From: Alphaproteobacteria bacterium
GTDB taxonomy: Bacteria; Pseudomonadota; Alphaproteobacteria; UBA9219; RFNS01
Assembly: GCA_037200005.1 (NCBI GenBank)
Contig: JBBCGY010000001.1
Location: 1,263,812 to 1,327,811, forward strand
Reading direction: 5' to 3'
Length of the DNA stretch: 64,000 bases
Shown: in pieces, positions 40,928-51,400 of the stretch
How the letters are laid out: each line of letters starts with the position of its first letter
How positions within the stretch are numbered: the stretch's first letter is position 1
Program-made: the position numbers and the translations under genes
The notes under the pieces: model-generated
Told to the model about the DNA's origin: nothing
The model's database searches: none
The model's input: only the letters and a program-made list of their open reading frames with translations

Positions 40928-43252
40928 ATGCCAAGAACGGACAAGGAAGAAATGCCTCAGGGAATACAGGAATACATTGCCCACCTCGAAGCTATCGCCG
41001 CAGTCTTTAATGACCATGCGAGAACCTTAGGCTTGGGCGTATACCTCGATGCATCAAATGTAATTGCGGCCGCAAAGAGCGGCATAGGATTCTCTAAAAT
41101 CAAGAGATTCATAGACAGGGCAGATGATTCCGGCGTTCTGCACGATTCGCAACTTATGACGGCCCTGGATTGTATTGGGGAACTTTTGACTTCGCCTAAT
41201 CAGAATGGTCTCGTAACGGGCGCCATGCAATCTGGCAAAACGACCACGTCTTTAGCGCTGCAATTTTCTGGCCCTATTGTATATCTTCTTACGGGACGTC
41301 GTCTTTACCCGATTTATCTCATCACTAGCCATACCAGCCAAGAAGACCAGACGAAAACCGAGATTGCTCGATTCTTGGACTTTTATGGCGAACTAGCCAT
41401 CGTTGTGGATGAGAAAAATCGTTGCACGCTTATCGACTATGTCACGCAATTTGCCCTCGATGAAGGGTTTAAGCATTCACCCACGGTTAATACCTATCGC
41501 GAACATATTCTACAAAAAGCCTTGCCCGATACGTTCGCCGGCCCCCGATTGGATGACTTTATTCATCGCCGTGCGCCTGGGGAAGGCATAAAGCAAATAG
41601 CAAATCTTTGCCGGCGAGCGGCGTCGAAGGGATTTGAACCTTTGCTATTAATCGATGAACCACAATATGGAGCCAGCGATCGCCAAGTCACAACGGAAGA
41701 CGACAAGGTCGAATGGCGGTCTTGCGTATTAGCTCAAATTTTCAATCGTATCAAAGAAGCACTCGGCAAGGACGCCCCCGCCCATAGCTTTATTGGCCTT
41801 TCGGCCACCCCTTATGAACTGCATGACGTTAGGGCTGTATGGCAGGTAACTCAATACCTGACCTCCGCCTACTCTGGCTTTAATTATTTCGGTGGAATAG
41901 TTCTTGACCCTGACGCGGCAGTGACACCCCCCAGAACAATAAGCTTTGCGGATTTTAGTGCCGAAATCGAAGTGCCCTTTCTTGCTAAAGTCGACCTTAG
42001 AGCCTACGACGCGCGTCCGCGGGCGTTTCAATGGTTCGCGGATGAGAATGAGTATCTCGGAACCCAAGATGAATATCGCAAGGACGTAGAACAGGCATTA
42101 CGAAAGGCCATTATGTATATGGCTGGGAATGGAACCACGCCGGCCACGGGAATCTGCATAAGATTATTCAACAACAATAATCGCTCACATGAACTCCTGC
42201 GACGCCTATACCTGAACAACCAGGAAATCGAAATAATCGAATACTTCGGCTCGGATCATCATGGCCGAAGCGTTAAGCGAGCCATCGCGGAACGGTCTTG
42301 TCCAGATCTACCTTTCTTGATCGCGGTTACCAACCGCGCGCGCATGGGCGATGCGTTTCCAAATGAAGTCGAATGGTTCTTGGAATTTTCGAAAAAAGCA
42401 GCCGACCTGAACTCTTTATTGCAAGGTCTGCTAGGACGCGCCTGTGGATATGGAAAAAACTCCACCGTTATTATGTCCAACGAGAATATCCGTATCGTTG
42501 ACGCATATAAAAATAGGCAAGGTGGTTTTGTCCACAAGCCAAGTCGGCATAGCGTTCTAGTCGGAGGGTATCGACGGGGAGCGCCGACCAGCCTTATCCG
42601 CATTAGGCGGGATATGAACGATCCCCTAATTGCAAAATATTTCGCGCGCATCGATCAAGAAATTGTCAAACCATACACCATTCAAACCGAGCCTACCGCC
42701 TCTCTCAAAACCACGCGCACCAGAGGTGAAGATCACCGGAGAGGGCCTATTTTGACTATCGCGGAGGAAATCGGGCTGTTTGAATATATAGAAGCCGAAG
42801 AAAATAGGAGACGCCTTTTTCCCGCTTACGAACCATTCCAAATCGTGCGCGCTGGTGACGAAGTTTCTGATCCAAAAGACTCAACCCGTAAATTTCGTTA
42901 TACCTTGGGTGAAAATGGCGATTGCCGATTTACCTTTCGTACTCTGCGTAAAGAGAGTGCCCACAGCGGTATCCGCAGCCGTGGTCTTGGCCGCAAGGAT
43001 GCTACGGACCCAGAACAAGCAGGCAATACGCTAGAGCCTCAGGTAAATATGGTGAAGATCGACCCAGACAATGGTCAAATCATTGAAAATGAGAATGCAA
43101 AGGGATGGTGGCGCGCGGAAGCCGTGACGCTTCCACTTCTTAAACCAGTCCGCACATTACGAGATGGAGAAGCAACTTATCCCGTTCAGCATGGACCGTA
43201 TTCAGGGTTACTTGACGATGAAGAAAGAACGGCGGCCGGCTATGAGGAATAG
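40928..43252 (+). CDS. Superfamily 2 helicase-like ATPase of a defence island
   Basis: About 774 residues from ATG 40928 (MPRTDKEEMPQGIQEYIAHL). Walker A is VTGAMQSGKTTTS (near 98-105), the DExx box LLLIDEPQYGASD (near 243) and motif III FIGLSATPYELHDV (near 290). A motif VI-like LLQGLLGRACGYGK is near 500. The QSGKT loop and the overall order resemble helicases linked to restriction systems, including Z1-domain proteins; I cannot confirm a Z1 domain. The C-terminal 200 residues are unrecognised. The start is uncertain: the frame is open to 40673, and an ATG at 40772 follows AGGAGG, but the encoded N-terminus is unlikely; ATG 40952 is also possible. It is convergent with the Eco29kI-like gene, 18 bp away. 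Confidence 0.78.
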   Translation: MPRTDKEEMPQGIQEYIAHLEAIAAVFNDHARTLGLGVYLDASNVIAAAKSGIGFSKIKRFIDRADDSGVLHDSQLMTALDCIGELLTSPNQNGLVTGAMQSGKTTTSLALQFSGPIVYLLTGRRLYPIYLITSHTSQEDQTKTEIARFLDFYGELAIVVDEKNRCTLIDYVTQFALDEGFKHSPTVNTYREHILQKALPDTFAGPRLDDFIHRRAPGEGIKQIANLCRRAASKGFEPLLLIDEPQYGASDRQVTTEDDKVEWRSCVLAQIFNRIKEALGKDAPAHSFIGLSATPYELHDVRAVWQVTQYLTSAYSGFNYFGGIVLDPDAAVTPPRTISFADFSAEIEVPFLAKVDLRAYDARPRAFQWFADENEYLGTQDEYRKDVEQALRKAIMYMAGNGTTPATGICIRLFNNNNRSHELLRRLYLNNQEIEIIEYFGSDHHGRSVKRAIAERSCPDLPFLIAVTNRARMGDAFPNEVEWFLEFSKKAADLNSLLQGLLGRACGYGKNSTVIMSNENIRIVDAYKNRQGGFVHKPSRHSVLVGGYRRGAPTSLIRIRRDMNDPLIAKYFARIDQEIVKPYTIQTEPTASLKTTRTRGEDHRRGPILTIAEEIGLFEYIEAEENRRRLFPAYEPFQIVRAGDEVSDPKDSTRKFRYTLGENGDCRFTFRTLRKESAHSGIRSRGLGRKDATDPEQAGNTLEPQVNMVKIDPDNGQIIENENAKGWWRAEAVTLPLLKPVRTLRDGEATYPVQHGPYSGLLDDEERTAAGYEE

Positions 43253-43270
43253 CGGTTCTGCCGAATGGAT

Positions 43271-43957
43271 TTACGCCTCATCGGCGCTTTCCTCGGCTTC
43301 TTCTTGTTCTTTGGCTTGCTGTTCGGCGATTGCCTTCGGCAGTTTCGCCAAGGGACGACCAGCGAGATAATCGGTGACCTGTTGCTCCAAGAATTTTGGC
43401 GTTAGTCCGCCTTCAGCCAGCTTAACCGCGAACTTACGGCCAGGATGGAGCACGTCCCATGGCGATTTGTATTGCGTGGCGCGGCGATTTCCGGGGTCTT
43501 TGTTTCCGAAACCATCAATCGCGCGATTCCAGACCGGCTTGAACGTTTCGATGAGCATGTTTTCGCCAAGCGGAATCCATATGTCATCGACGATTAAATG
43601 CCTGAAGTAAAAATCGGCGAGATCGAGATTATTGGCCTCCTCTATGGAGGTAGCATGTTGGCGGAGACGATCGACCAAGGCATTGCCTTTCGCCGCGTCC
43701 TTGGTAAGTCCGCCTTTCCGCCCGCCTTTGGGTATTGCCTTGCCGATATAGATAGGGCTTTTGAATCCGCCCTTCTGGTTCTTGGCGGCGATAGGTACAT
43801 AAAAAGATAGTTTTCCGGTGTAATAAATGACGTAAATGCCCGCGCCCTTGATGCCATCCGTCGCGGTCAGCGGCAATGGATCGCGCTCCAGCAACTCGGT
43901 TTCGATGCTGCGCGCGAGGTTGAATTTATCAAGAGGATTATACGGCGTATCATTCAT
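43271..43957 (-). CDS. Eco29kI-like GIY-YIG restriction endonuclease
   Basis: The 228-residue protein has the GIY-YIG nuclease pattern of the Eco29kI family: GAGIYVIYYTGKLSFYVPIA (about 39-58), SPIYIGKAIPKGGRKG, DRLRQHATSIEEANNLDL, and MLIETFKPVWNRAIDGFG with the metal-binding Glu and catalytic Asn. It should cut unmethylated DNA at the site protected by the adjacent methyltransferase. Eco29kI itself recognises CCGCGG, but specificity here is not known. A Glu/Ala-rich tail ends the protein. It follows the methyltransferase gene by 20 bp on the same strand. Confidence 0.85.
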   Translation of the reverse strand: MNDTPYNPLDKFNLARSIETELLERDPLPLTATDGIKGAGIYVIYYTGKLSFYVPIAAKNQKGGFKSPIYIGKAIPKGGRKGGLTKDAAKGNALVDRLRQHATSIEEANNLDLADFYFRHLIVDDIWIPLGENMLIETFKPVWNRAIDGFGNKDPGNRRATQYKSPWDVLHPGRKFAVKLAEGGLTPKFLEQQVTDYLAGRPLAKLPKAIAEQQAKEQEEAEESADEA

Positions 43958-43977
43958 GGGTAGACCCTACAGCCGAA

Positions 43978-45162
43978 TCAGGCCGTTCGCCTCGTTTTTG
44001 TTTTCCGGCCCTGGCCGCAGGCGAGAGCTTTCCCCATGCTCGACGCGATGGCGGTCGCCATCGACACGGGCACGGCATTGCCAAGCTGCCGCATCGTTTC
44101 CGTCCACGATCCCGGAAAGATGAAATTGTCGGGAAAATCCTGGAGCCGCGCGGATTCCCTGACCGTCAAATATCGTACCTGTCCATCGGGGAAAAGCAGC
44201 ATGTTCTCTCCCCCTGGCACTCCATGATCTCCCGCTTTTAATGCCTTCGAGGGTTCGTCGAGCACGCTGCCGGTATGCCCCGCATAGGAACGAGCGCCCG
44301 GCTGGAAATGATGGTTTGGAATCCCATGCTTGCTCGATTTTTCTGGATCGGGAAGATCGGCCAGGGCGTCCCTTACCGTTCGCCAAGGCTTGGTATTGGG
44401 CTTGACGTTCAAAGCACCGCCCTTAAGCGATTTACTGCCTCCGATGATGGCGTCGCGAGTCTTGGACGAAATCCGGTGCCTCTTCCAATAATCGCGAGTG
44501 ATGAGCTGATCCCAAATCAGGGCATCACGCGAATGCGTGGGGTTGGGGAAGTTCCACTCGATTCCTAGGTCAAGACGAACGCCAGCGATGATGACACGAT
44601 GCCTTTTTTGGGCTGCCCCATAATCTGCCGCGTTGATCTTATGAATTTCGACCCGATAAAGGGGGCCATTGCCATGGCCAGCCGGAAGTCGCTTCAGGCG
44701 CTCTAAATGTTCATTCCAGCTTTCGCCCGGCTTCGCCATCATGGCGGGACGGCGCAAGCGCTCGACGATATATTGCAAATAGTCGGCGAAGGCCTCGCGC
44801 GCCAAGCCGCGGACGTTCTCGAATAGGAACATCTTGGGCGTCAGTTCCCGCACGGCTCGAATGGCATGCGGCCACATATCGCGAGGATCATTCGGCCCTT
44901 TATGCTTGCCCCCAATGGAAAATGGTTGGCAAGGCGGGCCACCAGCGACCAGGTCTATTTCTCCCATTCCCTGGAAAATCACGTCGCGCACGTCGCCGTG
45001 GTGGATGGGCCATCCTTGGGTGGGGCCGCCGCGCCCGGCATTTGCCTTGATGGTGGCGTATGCGTCGCCGTTCCATTCCACCATCAGAACAGGCTCGAAG
45101 CCCGCGCCTTGCAGGCCTAACGCCAGCCCCCCAGCCCCGGTGAACAACTCCACGCTATGCAT
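43978..45162 (-). CDS. DNA (cytosine-5) methyltransferase
   Basis: The 394-residue enzyme carries motif I ELFTGAGGLALGLQGAGF (5-22), motif IV GGPPCQPFSIGGK with catalytic Cys78 (PCQ at 77-79), motif VI FENVRG (114-119), motif VIII QKRHRVIIAGVR and motif X GNAVPVSMATAIA. It methylates cytosine C5 and would protect the host from the adjacent Eco29kI-like nuclease. The target-recognition region (about 230-310) is between motifs VIII and IX. It overlaps the vsr gene by 8 bp, so the order vsr-M-R is one operon. Confidence 0.95.
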   Translation of the reverse strand: MHSVELFTGAGGLALGLQGAGFEPVLMVEWNGDAYATIKANAGRGGPTQGWPIHHGDVRDVIFQGMGEIDLVAGGPPCQPFSIGGKHKGPNDPRDMWPHAIRAVRELTPKMFLFENVRGLAREAFADYLQYIVERLRRPAMMAKPGESWNEHLERLKRLPAGHGNGPLYRVEIHKINAADYGAAQKRHRVIIAGVRLDLGIEWNFPNPTHSRDALIWDQLITRDYWKRHRISSKTRDAIIGGSKSLKGGALNVKPNTKPWRTVRDALADLPDPEKSSKHGIPNHHFQPGARSYAGHTGSVLDEPSKALKAGDHGVPGGENMLLFPDGQVRYLTVRESARLQDFPDNFIFPGSWTETMRQLGNAVPVSMATAIASSMGKALACGQGRKTKTRRTA

Positions 45163-45565
45163 CCAAGAATCTCCTAATGGTTTTTTCCAGTTTTTCTTGG
45201 TCCTTCAATCCACATTCCCATAGCACCAAAACGCTCCAGCCCATCTTGCGAATGGCGCGACGAACGGCGGCATCTCGGTTTTTGTTGGAGGATATTTTCC
45301 CCAGCCAAAAATCCACGCGCGATTTGGGTACCCGCGCCCGCCCGGAATGACATGGATGTCCATGCCAAAAGCAGCCATGTATGAAAATCGCCTTTTGCAG
45401 ACGCTTCAGCACGATGTCCGGCGATCCTGGCAGCTTGGAATCGTGTAGCCGATAGCGATACCCCATCCCGTGCACGATCCGGCGAACAAGCAATTCCGGC
45501 TGGGTGTGCTTGGAACGAACGAGGCTCATGCGCTTGCTTCGTTCCTTGGGCGTCAAGGTATCCAA
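45155..45565 (-). CDS. vsr: Very short patch repair endonuclease (Vsr)
   Basis: The 136-residue protein has the Vsr active site: Asp50 in GSPDIVLKRLQKAIFIHG and the His residues of GCFWHGHPC (63-72), with the zinc-site Cys residues. Vsr nicks next to T in T:G mismatches formed by deamination of 5-methylcytosine, so it fits the adjacent cytosine-5 methyltransferase. It starts MDTLTPKERSKRMSLVRSKH. It is first in the vsr-M-R operon. Confidence 0.94.
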   Translation of the reverse strand: MDTLTPKERSKRMSLVRSKHTQPELLVRRIVHGMGYRYRLHDSKLPGSPDIVLKRLQKAIFIHGCFWHGHPCHSGRARVPKSRVDFWLGKISSNKNRDAAVRRAIRKMGWSVLVLWECGLKDQEKLEKTIRRFLDA

Positions 45566-45952
45566 GTCGCATCACCGTTCCTTATGGTTGGCTCCGAGAC
45601 GGGAAAATATCCGATTCGAAACGTTTTGCCCTATCTTTTTGACTCTATTAGCAAAGATGGTCAAGTGTTCTCTTTATGTTCTCAGTCTTTTGGAATCGTT
45701 TTTCGACATGTTGTAACCAGAAAGACTCATCCGCCTGATGGGGGGTTTTCGGTTTCTTCGTTAATTTTCATGGCCTTGAATTGAAACCGATGTAAGAAAG
45801 TCTTTGGCTCACAAAGGCAGACTACGCCGACTCTTGCGGTCGCTTCATCCGCCTTTGTGAATAAAATCCGTAGCCCACATAAGCCTCAATGAGAACCTAG
45901 CCGTGTCCGAAGGGAAGCTATGACGCCTTGCATGGCGTGACGGCAGTATATT
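45566..45952. other. Intergenic region with a large inverted repeat
   Basis: These 387 bp between vsr and the 830-residue helicase gene hold no convincing gene. They include an exact 10-bp inverted repeat, TCACAAAGGC (45809-45818) and GCCTTTGTGA (45851-45860), around a 32-base loop with an inner CGAC/GTCG stem. This is a candidate structured RNA or regulatory site. A small GACGCC/GGCG hairpin near 45927-45942 may help end the helicase transcript. The vsr promoter should be in the left part. Confidence 0.6.
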
Positions 45953-48445
45953 TTAAAGTTTCGCATCCTTACGCGACGAATAATTTTTGGAAGCCGGTCT
46001 TTGCGGATAAAATGCATCTTCGGCATTATGCGCAGGCTCCATGCCCAGTTCCTTTTTAATCCATTCAAGGACATTTCCATGAACGCAAAGGGCGGCTTGC
46101 TCCTCTGGATCGGCTAACGGCAGCCATTGCTTTGAATATCTCAAAGTCTGCTTGTACTTTCCTTTTCCAATCTCTGCTTGCCGCTCTTCCCCAACGCGCA
46201 TTCCGCGCGATTGGGATTTAAAGCTGGCAAACAAGGTCCGCACAAACTCCGTTTCCGGACTTGTGACCATTGGATTGGCTTCCAACGCCTCAACCACATT
46301 ACCAGCAGTGAGCCATTGCGACGTTTTGCACTGGCGGATAGAGGGCTGCTCTGCCCAAGCAATGGCTTTCTCTTCATCCGCGCCATATATATGGCGATAG
46401 GCAGGAACAAGAACGTCAGGGAATAGGAAGAACTCCGATGCACCTTCCCTATTTCTGTAGAATCCGAAGTGATCATATGAGAAATCCAGGCCATTCACTT
46501 CGGCGCGTCGCGCATAGGGCTTACGGTGGAAAAAGGCATGCTGCAATTCTTGCCAAAGCTTTCCTATTTGCTGATCATCGCAGCCAAGCAGACGTTTGGC
46601 GTTTTCTTTTCCAAGAACTTCCAACGGCGCTTTTTCCAAACGGCCATAAAGTGTATGCTCGCAAAGATGGATTAAGCCTTCATCAATGCAAAATACTTCC
46701 CGTGCTTTTTGCTGATAAAATCCCATGCGCCAAACAGGGAACATTTTTCCGCGCACATGCAGAACGTCTTGCTGATTAGCCACAATGTCTACGAATTTTT
46801 CCCGAGACTGCCTTTTTTCATAGGCTGCCTGCAAAGGAGCATAGACTCGTTCCTGCAATATGGTTTGGTCAATGCCGAGTGCCTGCGCCATGTCTTCCAA
46901 AACCAGCATATTCTTGAGCTTAATCGGAAGACCGTCTACATAACGCTGCTGCTTTCGCTCGCGGGCGAACATTTCCAAATGCCGTTCGGTATAAAAGACT
47001 TTAATCCCCTCTATATTCGGCCAGGGCTCAGGGTCAGACGGGTTGTTATGTTTTCCTGCGGTGGGCGGAAATTCATATCCACCGGGAAGCATGTAAAGTC
47101 CGCCCAGCAGCTCGCCGACTACCAACTGGTCAATGCCTTCAATATAAGGGCTTAGATAAATGGCGGTTTTTCTCCCGTCATGCCTGCGGCTGGCGCGTGT
47201 GTGAAATTGCACGATCTTGCCCGGCGAGAGGCTGGGCGCATGCTGCACGGTCATTTCCAGCGGAGGAAAGTCAATGCCACGCCCCCATAATTTGCATTGC
47301 ACGACCGCTTTTAGTTTTCCCTCCATGAAGGCGCGCTGGATGAGTCCATGCTCTTCCCGATCCATATTTCCCCACACAACGCCCGCGTAACCTTCACCAA
47401 ACGCTTCATTCAGTTTTTGGGCGATATGAATGCCATGCTGCACGTTCACGGCCTGATGCAGTTGCATCATGTCTTTCAAGGGTTTTCCTGTTTTGGGATG
47501 GAGGCCTTTCCTGATGACCTGCAATAACGCGTTGTCACTACCTGTTTGCTCGATAAACCGCATTTGTTCGGCTTCCGAATAATCCTCCCAACGATTGGTC
47601 TTGGGCTGGATAATAGAAGTCGGATCGATTTCGCGGCTGACGATGATGTTGACATGCGGCGCGATTTCCTTGCGCTGAACGCCCTCGAGATGCGTAATTT
47701 CGCATATAGGCTTTTTGCCGCCGAAAAGATAATCGCCGATTGTTTTTCCGCTTCTGAATAGCGGAGTCGCGGTGAATCCAATAATCAGACAGTTAGGGAA
47801 GAAAGCTTCCTGATAAAACTCTTTAGTGACATCCCCGCGCGGCTTGTCGTCGACTTCGTCGATCAATACGACATCAAATTCTTCCGGCTTTATCGAAGGT
47901 GCTGGCAGGCGCGTTTTGAGGTGAGCGCGGCCATGCAAAGCCCTGGCGGAATCATGGGTCGCGATTACAATAGCCTTCTTTAAAATTTCTCGTTTCTTAT
48001 CGTCGGGCAGATCGGCATGGTATAGGCCGATATTATCCTCGTTAAAACGATCTCCAAATATGCCCGCCTTACGCGCGCCGGGTTCTTCGTCTTTTTCTCC
48101 TAAAAGCCTGCTGCCCCACTGGTCAACCAGTTGATTGGTCGGAACCGTTATCAAAACGCGCTTGCATAACGCGGGATCGTTCAGCACATAGCGTCCGTTG
48201 GGCATGGTATTGATGCCTACGATGAAATCGCCGCCGCTGATGGTTTTGCCTAGGCCGCCGGGCGCGACGACGTGGCCGTTGGTATGAAGCTGCTGAGTTT
48301 CTGGATCGGACTCATGGAAATAAGCCACGATGCCATGCCCGATTTCTTGCTGGCTCCCCTCGCGCAGTACATGATCGCCACTCTCAAGATGGCGCTCGTA
48401 GCGCCTGATCATCGTGCGAACGTTATTGACGAGGGGATCGACCAT
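45953..48445 (-). CDS. Superfamily 2 helicase, 830 residues, of a two-gene unit
   Basis: This large ATPase shows motif I APGGLGKTIS (61-70), motif Ia ITVPTNQLVDQWG, motif II VLIDEVDD (193-200), motif III IGFTATPLF (222-230), motif V LWGRGIDFPP (386-395) and motif VI QFHTRASRR (413-421). It therefore has a complete type I/III restriction-type helicase core in residues 1-440. The C-terminal 390 residues are unrecognised, apart from a possible helix-turn-helix near 490 (LEDMAQALGIDQTILQERVY). It starts 3 bp after the stop of the 1161-residue gene, so the two are certainly cotranscribed. It is not paralogous in detail to the helicase at 40.9-43.3 kb. Confidence 0.82.
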   Translation of the reverse strand: MVDPLVNNVRTMIRRYERHLESGDHVLREGSQQEIGHGIVAYFHESDPETQQLHTNGHVVAPGGLGKTISGGDFIVGINTMPNGRYVLNDPALCKRVLITVPTNQLVDQWGSRLLGEKDEEPGARKAGIFGDRFNEDNIGLYHADLPDDKKREILKKAIVIATHDSARALHGRAHLKTRLPAPSIKPEEFDVVLIDEVDDKPRGDVTKEFYQEAFFPNCLIIGFTATPLFRSGKTIGDYLFGGKKPICEITHLEGVQRKEIAPHVNIIVSREIDPTSIIQPKTNRWEDYSEAEQMRFIEQTGSDNALLQVIRKGLHPKTGKPLKDMMQLHQAVNVQHGIHIAQKLNEAFGEGYAGVVWGNMDREEHGLIQRAFMEGKLKAVVQCKLWGRGIDFPPLEMTVQHAPSLSPGKIVQFHTRASRRHDGRKTAIYLSPYIEGIDQLVVGELLGGLYMLPGGYEFPPTAGKHNNPSDPEPWPNIEGIKVFYTERHLEMFARERKQQRYVDGLPIKLKNMLVLEDMAQALGIDQTILQERVYAPLQAAYEKRQSREKFVDIVANQQDVLHVRGKMFPVWRMGFYQQKAREVFCIDEGLIHLCEHTLYGRLEKAPLEVLGKENAKRLLGCDDQQIGKLWQELQHAFFHRKPYARRAEVNGLDFSYDHFGFYRNREGASEFFLFPDVLVPAYRHIYGADEEKAIAWAEQPSIRQCKTSQWLTAGNVVEALEANPMVTSPETEFVRTLFASFKSQSRGMRVGEERQAEIGKGKYKQTLRYSKQWLPLADPEEQAALCVHGNVLEWIKKELGMEPAHNAEDAFYPQRPASKNYSSRKDAKL

Positions 48446-48448
48446 AGA

Positions 48449-51400
48449 TTAACCCAATTGAAGTCTTGTCTGGGATGAACTGTCGACAGGCGCACTTCTG
48501 GAGGGTTCGAAATCCGCCTCCGCTGGCGCTTTATGCCAGTCCCTGGGCAGCGTCAGTTGGAAGCATTCTTGATACGTTTTCTCTACAGCACGAATAATGC
48601 CTTTGCGAATTTGCGCCGCGCGATATTTCAGCGGCTTCTTGCGCTTACTCTCCTGGCTGTTATCTCCTAATGCAATGGAGCTATAGGCCTCGTCTGCATA
48701 CCAGCGAACCTCGCTGTGAACCTTGGCGAGAAACCCATCGATCTTATCAGCCTTGTCGTTAGGCACCGGCACCACGAAAGTCACCGGTTTTCTCGCCGCA
48801 CCGCCTTCGCTTTCGTAAACAAGTTCCGGTATGGGCTTGATCGTCCCCCTCTGATCGCCGGTCAGGCTGCGAATGGCTTGAATTGTGAGCTTTATGGCAC
48901 TATCGTTCGTTTCGCGCTTATCCAGCGTGACCCCAATATCGCGCTCATAACGCGCCATGTCGTCCAGGAAATGTTGCAACGGCTGATCGCCGATATAGAC
49001 TTCATCCAGCATGGCATGGTTTTTCTTCACGCGCCATTCATGATCGGTGGAACGCATGTGCCGCTGTAAGCTAGGAATAAACCCCTCGAAAACTTGCTGC
49101 CCTGTTCCACTGTTTGCGCCAAGCAAAGATTCCAAAGCCCTGGCGACGGCCAGCTTCTGACTGCGCGTATGGAGATTCAGAGAGCGCGTGCGTACGGCCT
49201 CTCCCATTACCGGCTGATCTTTGTCACCAACATGAAAATGAAGGTCGCAATGCCAGAATGGATTTTCGCCACCGACATCCAAATGCATGGAAACCGGAGC
49301 AAGAGTAATTTTCTGGCTGCCCCGCGATGAAACATGAATAAGGGTGTTATTCTCAAAGCCAGGAAGATTGAAGCGCTCCGCCGTTGCCCATTCCTTGCCC
49401 TGCTCTTCCAGCCAGTATTGAAAGCTCTCCATGACGTCGCGTTTGGTCACATGAATGCGCTGGCCTTCCGATGTGCGCCGCTCTCCCATTCTTTGCAGGA
49501 AATCGACCACATAGCCCGCGCGGCTATCGAGTTCACGTTGTTCCGTTTCCTCGCCGTCGCACAACGCGGCAAGACCTAAAGGAATGCTGAACGTCAGTTT
49601 ATCCTTCTTCGAATATGGGTTTGTAGACGTGAAGAACACTGTATGCATGCCGGAACGATGCTTTATATCGAAACTTTCCGCAGGCAGAGGCAGCGATGTG
49701 TTGAGATCGATGGCGTGATCTCCAGCGGCGGTAAGATCACGAGCGGGAACGATCCCTTCCGTATTGTAAATCATGCTTTGCACGGCTATTTTTAGATCGA
49801 CCGCGTCTTCCATCGTCAGAGGAATGCCGCGTTCCGCATAGGCTTGATCGTACTTCTCAAGCGTATAATTGGCCTTTTGAGCTTTTCTCCCATCAGCGTC
49901 TTCACCTCTGGAAAAGAGCATTTGAATAGGGAAATCCGGCCTGCGAAGGTCGATACGACATTCAAATCTATTAAGCTCCTTGTTTTGCGCCTGCATCAAA
50001 TACATCTGGGCGTCGGCAAGCAGGCGCGTTCGCGTTTCTTCAAAAGCCTCGTCACGCTTGATCATTCGTTCGAGAATCTCATCTTCCGTGAGCGCGCGCG
50101 CCGGGCTAAGAACGGCCTCGCTTGGCTTGGCTTGCACATCGGTTGCGACTTGCACGGACTCGGCAGGTTTTTCGGACGGAGCCTCCGGCGCTTTTGCTGG
50201 GGCAAGCGACGGATTCTCGACAGGCGGCAGCGCAGCCGTAATATCGGCTGCCGCTGCCGGAAAAGTCGACACACCTGCTCCGTTCTGTACGGATTCAGTT
50301 GGTTTTTCCGGCGCAGGCAGCAGAGGGGGACTATTATCGACCGGCTTCAGCATCTCCGGTTTATCCACTGGCGGCACGATAATGCCGATCCCCGCCAGCA
50401 ACATTCTGGCTTTTTCTCCGCGCTCCCATACCAATAATGCGCGCTTTCCCTCGCCGCTTTCAGCATGAGAAGAAAGGTTGCTATGCAGGGGCAGCGTATA
50501 TTTATCACGCAATTCCTTCAGCGACTTCTCGTCACCCAATGCGGCAATGACGAGGCCTGAAAACTCAGCGATATGCTGTTTCAGCGCATTGTTACGCTCC
50601 AAATCGCCGATGCCAAGCTTCGGGTGCTTCTTGCCATCGACAGCAAAAATCTTCTGCATGGCCTGCACGAGATTTTCGCGCGTCGCGGCGGCGACAACGG
50701 GAACCTTGCTCTTACCGTTCACGGGAATAACGTGCGCGAATTCCAGCGGGCGCATGATTTCATCGCCAAACAGCACGGATGCCAATTCGGCATGAGGCGG
50801 AAATTTGGCATTCATATATGCGAGTGTCCCGAATGGCTTTAGCTGCCCACTCAACCAGCTCATGCGCGCGATATCGTCATTGCGCTCAGGAGAATTGCTT
50901 GAATGTGCCTTGTCAGCCTCGCGGAAAATGCGCCGTATTACCACGCCGTTTAGAGCAACGGGGACGGGGGTGTTATCTTCTTTTTTGGGTTTTTCTTCTT
51001 CGATTTTTACGTCATCGACCCTCGGAGATGTAACGTCGGATTTTGCCGCGAGAGCTTCTTGTTGTATTTGTGGCTTTGGCGCTTCTATTTCCTTGAGGCG
51101 GCGAGCATGGCCCAAAAGTTCCAGGATATTATCTCCCAGAAAACCGTCAGAGAATGTACTTTTTTCTCCAATTGCGGCCTGTACTCGATGAGAGTTCCCG
51201 AACGTTAACAAGGCAGGAGATTTTCCACGGAATTCTTGCTTAAACGGAGGAATCACTGTCAAATCCTGACGAGATTTCATCGTTGTTAGTGCATATATGG
51301 CCATTAGATATGCAAAATGGCTTTGTTGATTCAGTTTTTCAGCCATATCCTCTTCAAATTTTTTCATTTGAAAAGATGCAGGCAAGCTCAGCGGATATAT

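Noticed and set aside
43271-45565. DISARM or BREX assignment for the island
   Set aside because: A cytosine-5 methyltransferase and helicases are present, but no DrmB/DUF1998-type, PglZ or BrxL protein is recognisable, and the nuclease is Eco29kI-like.
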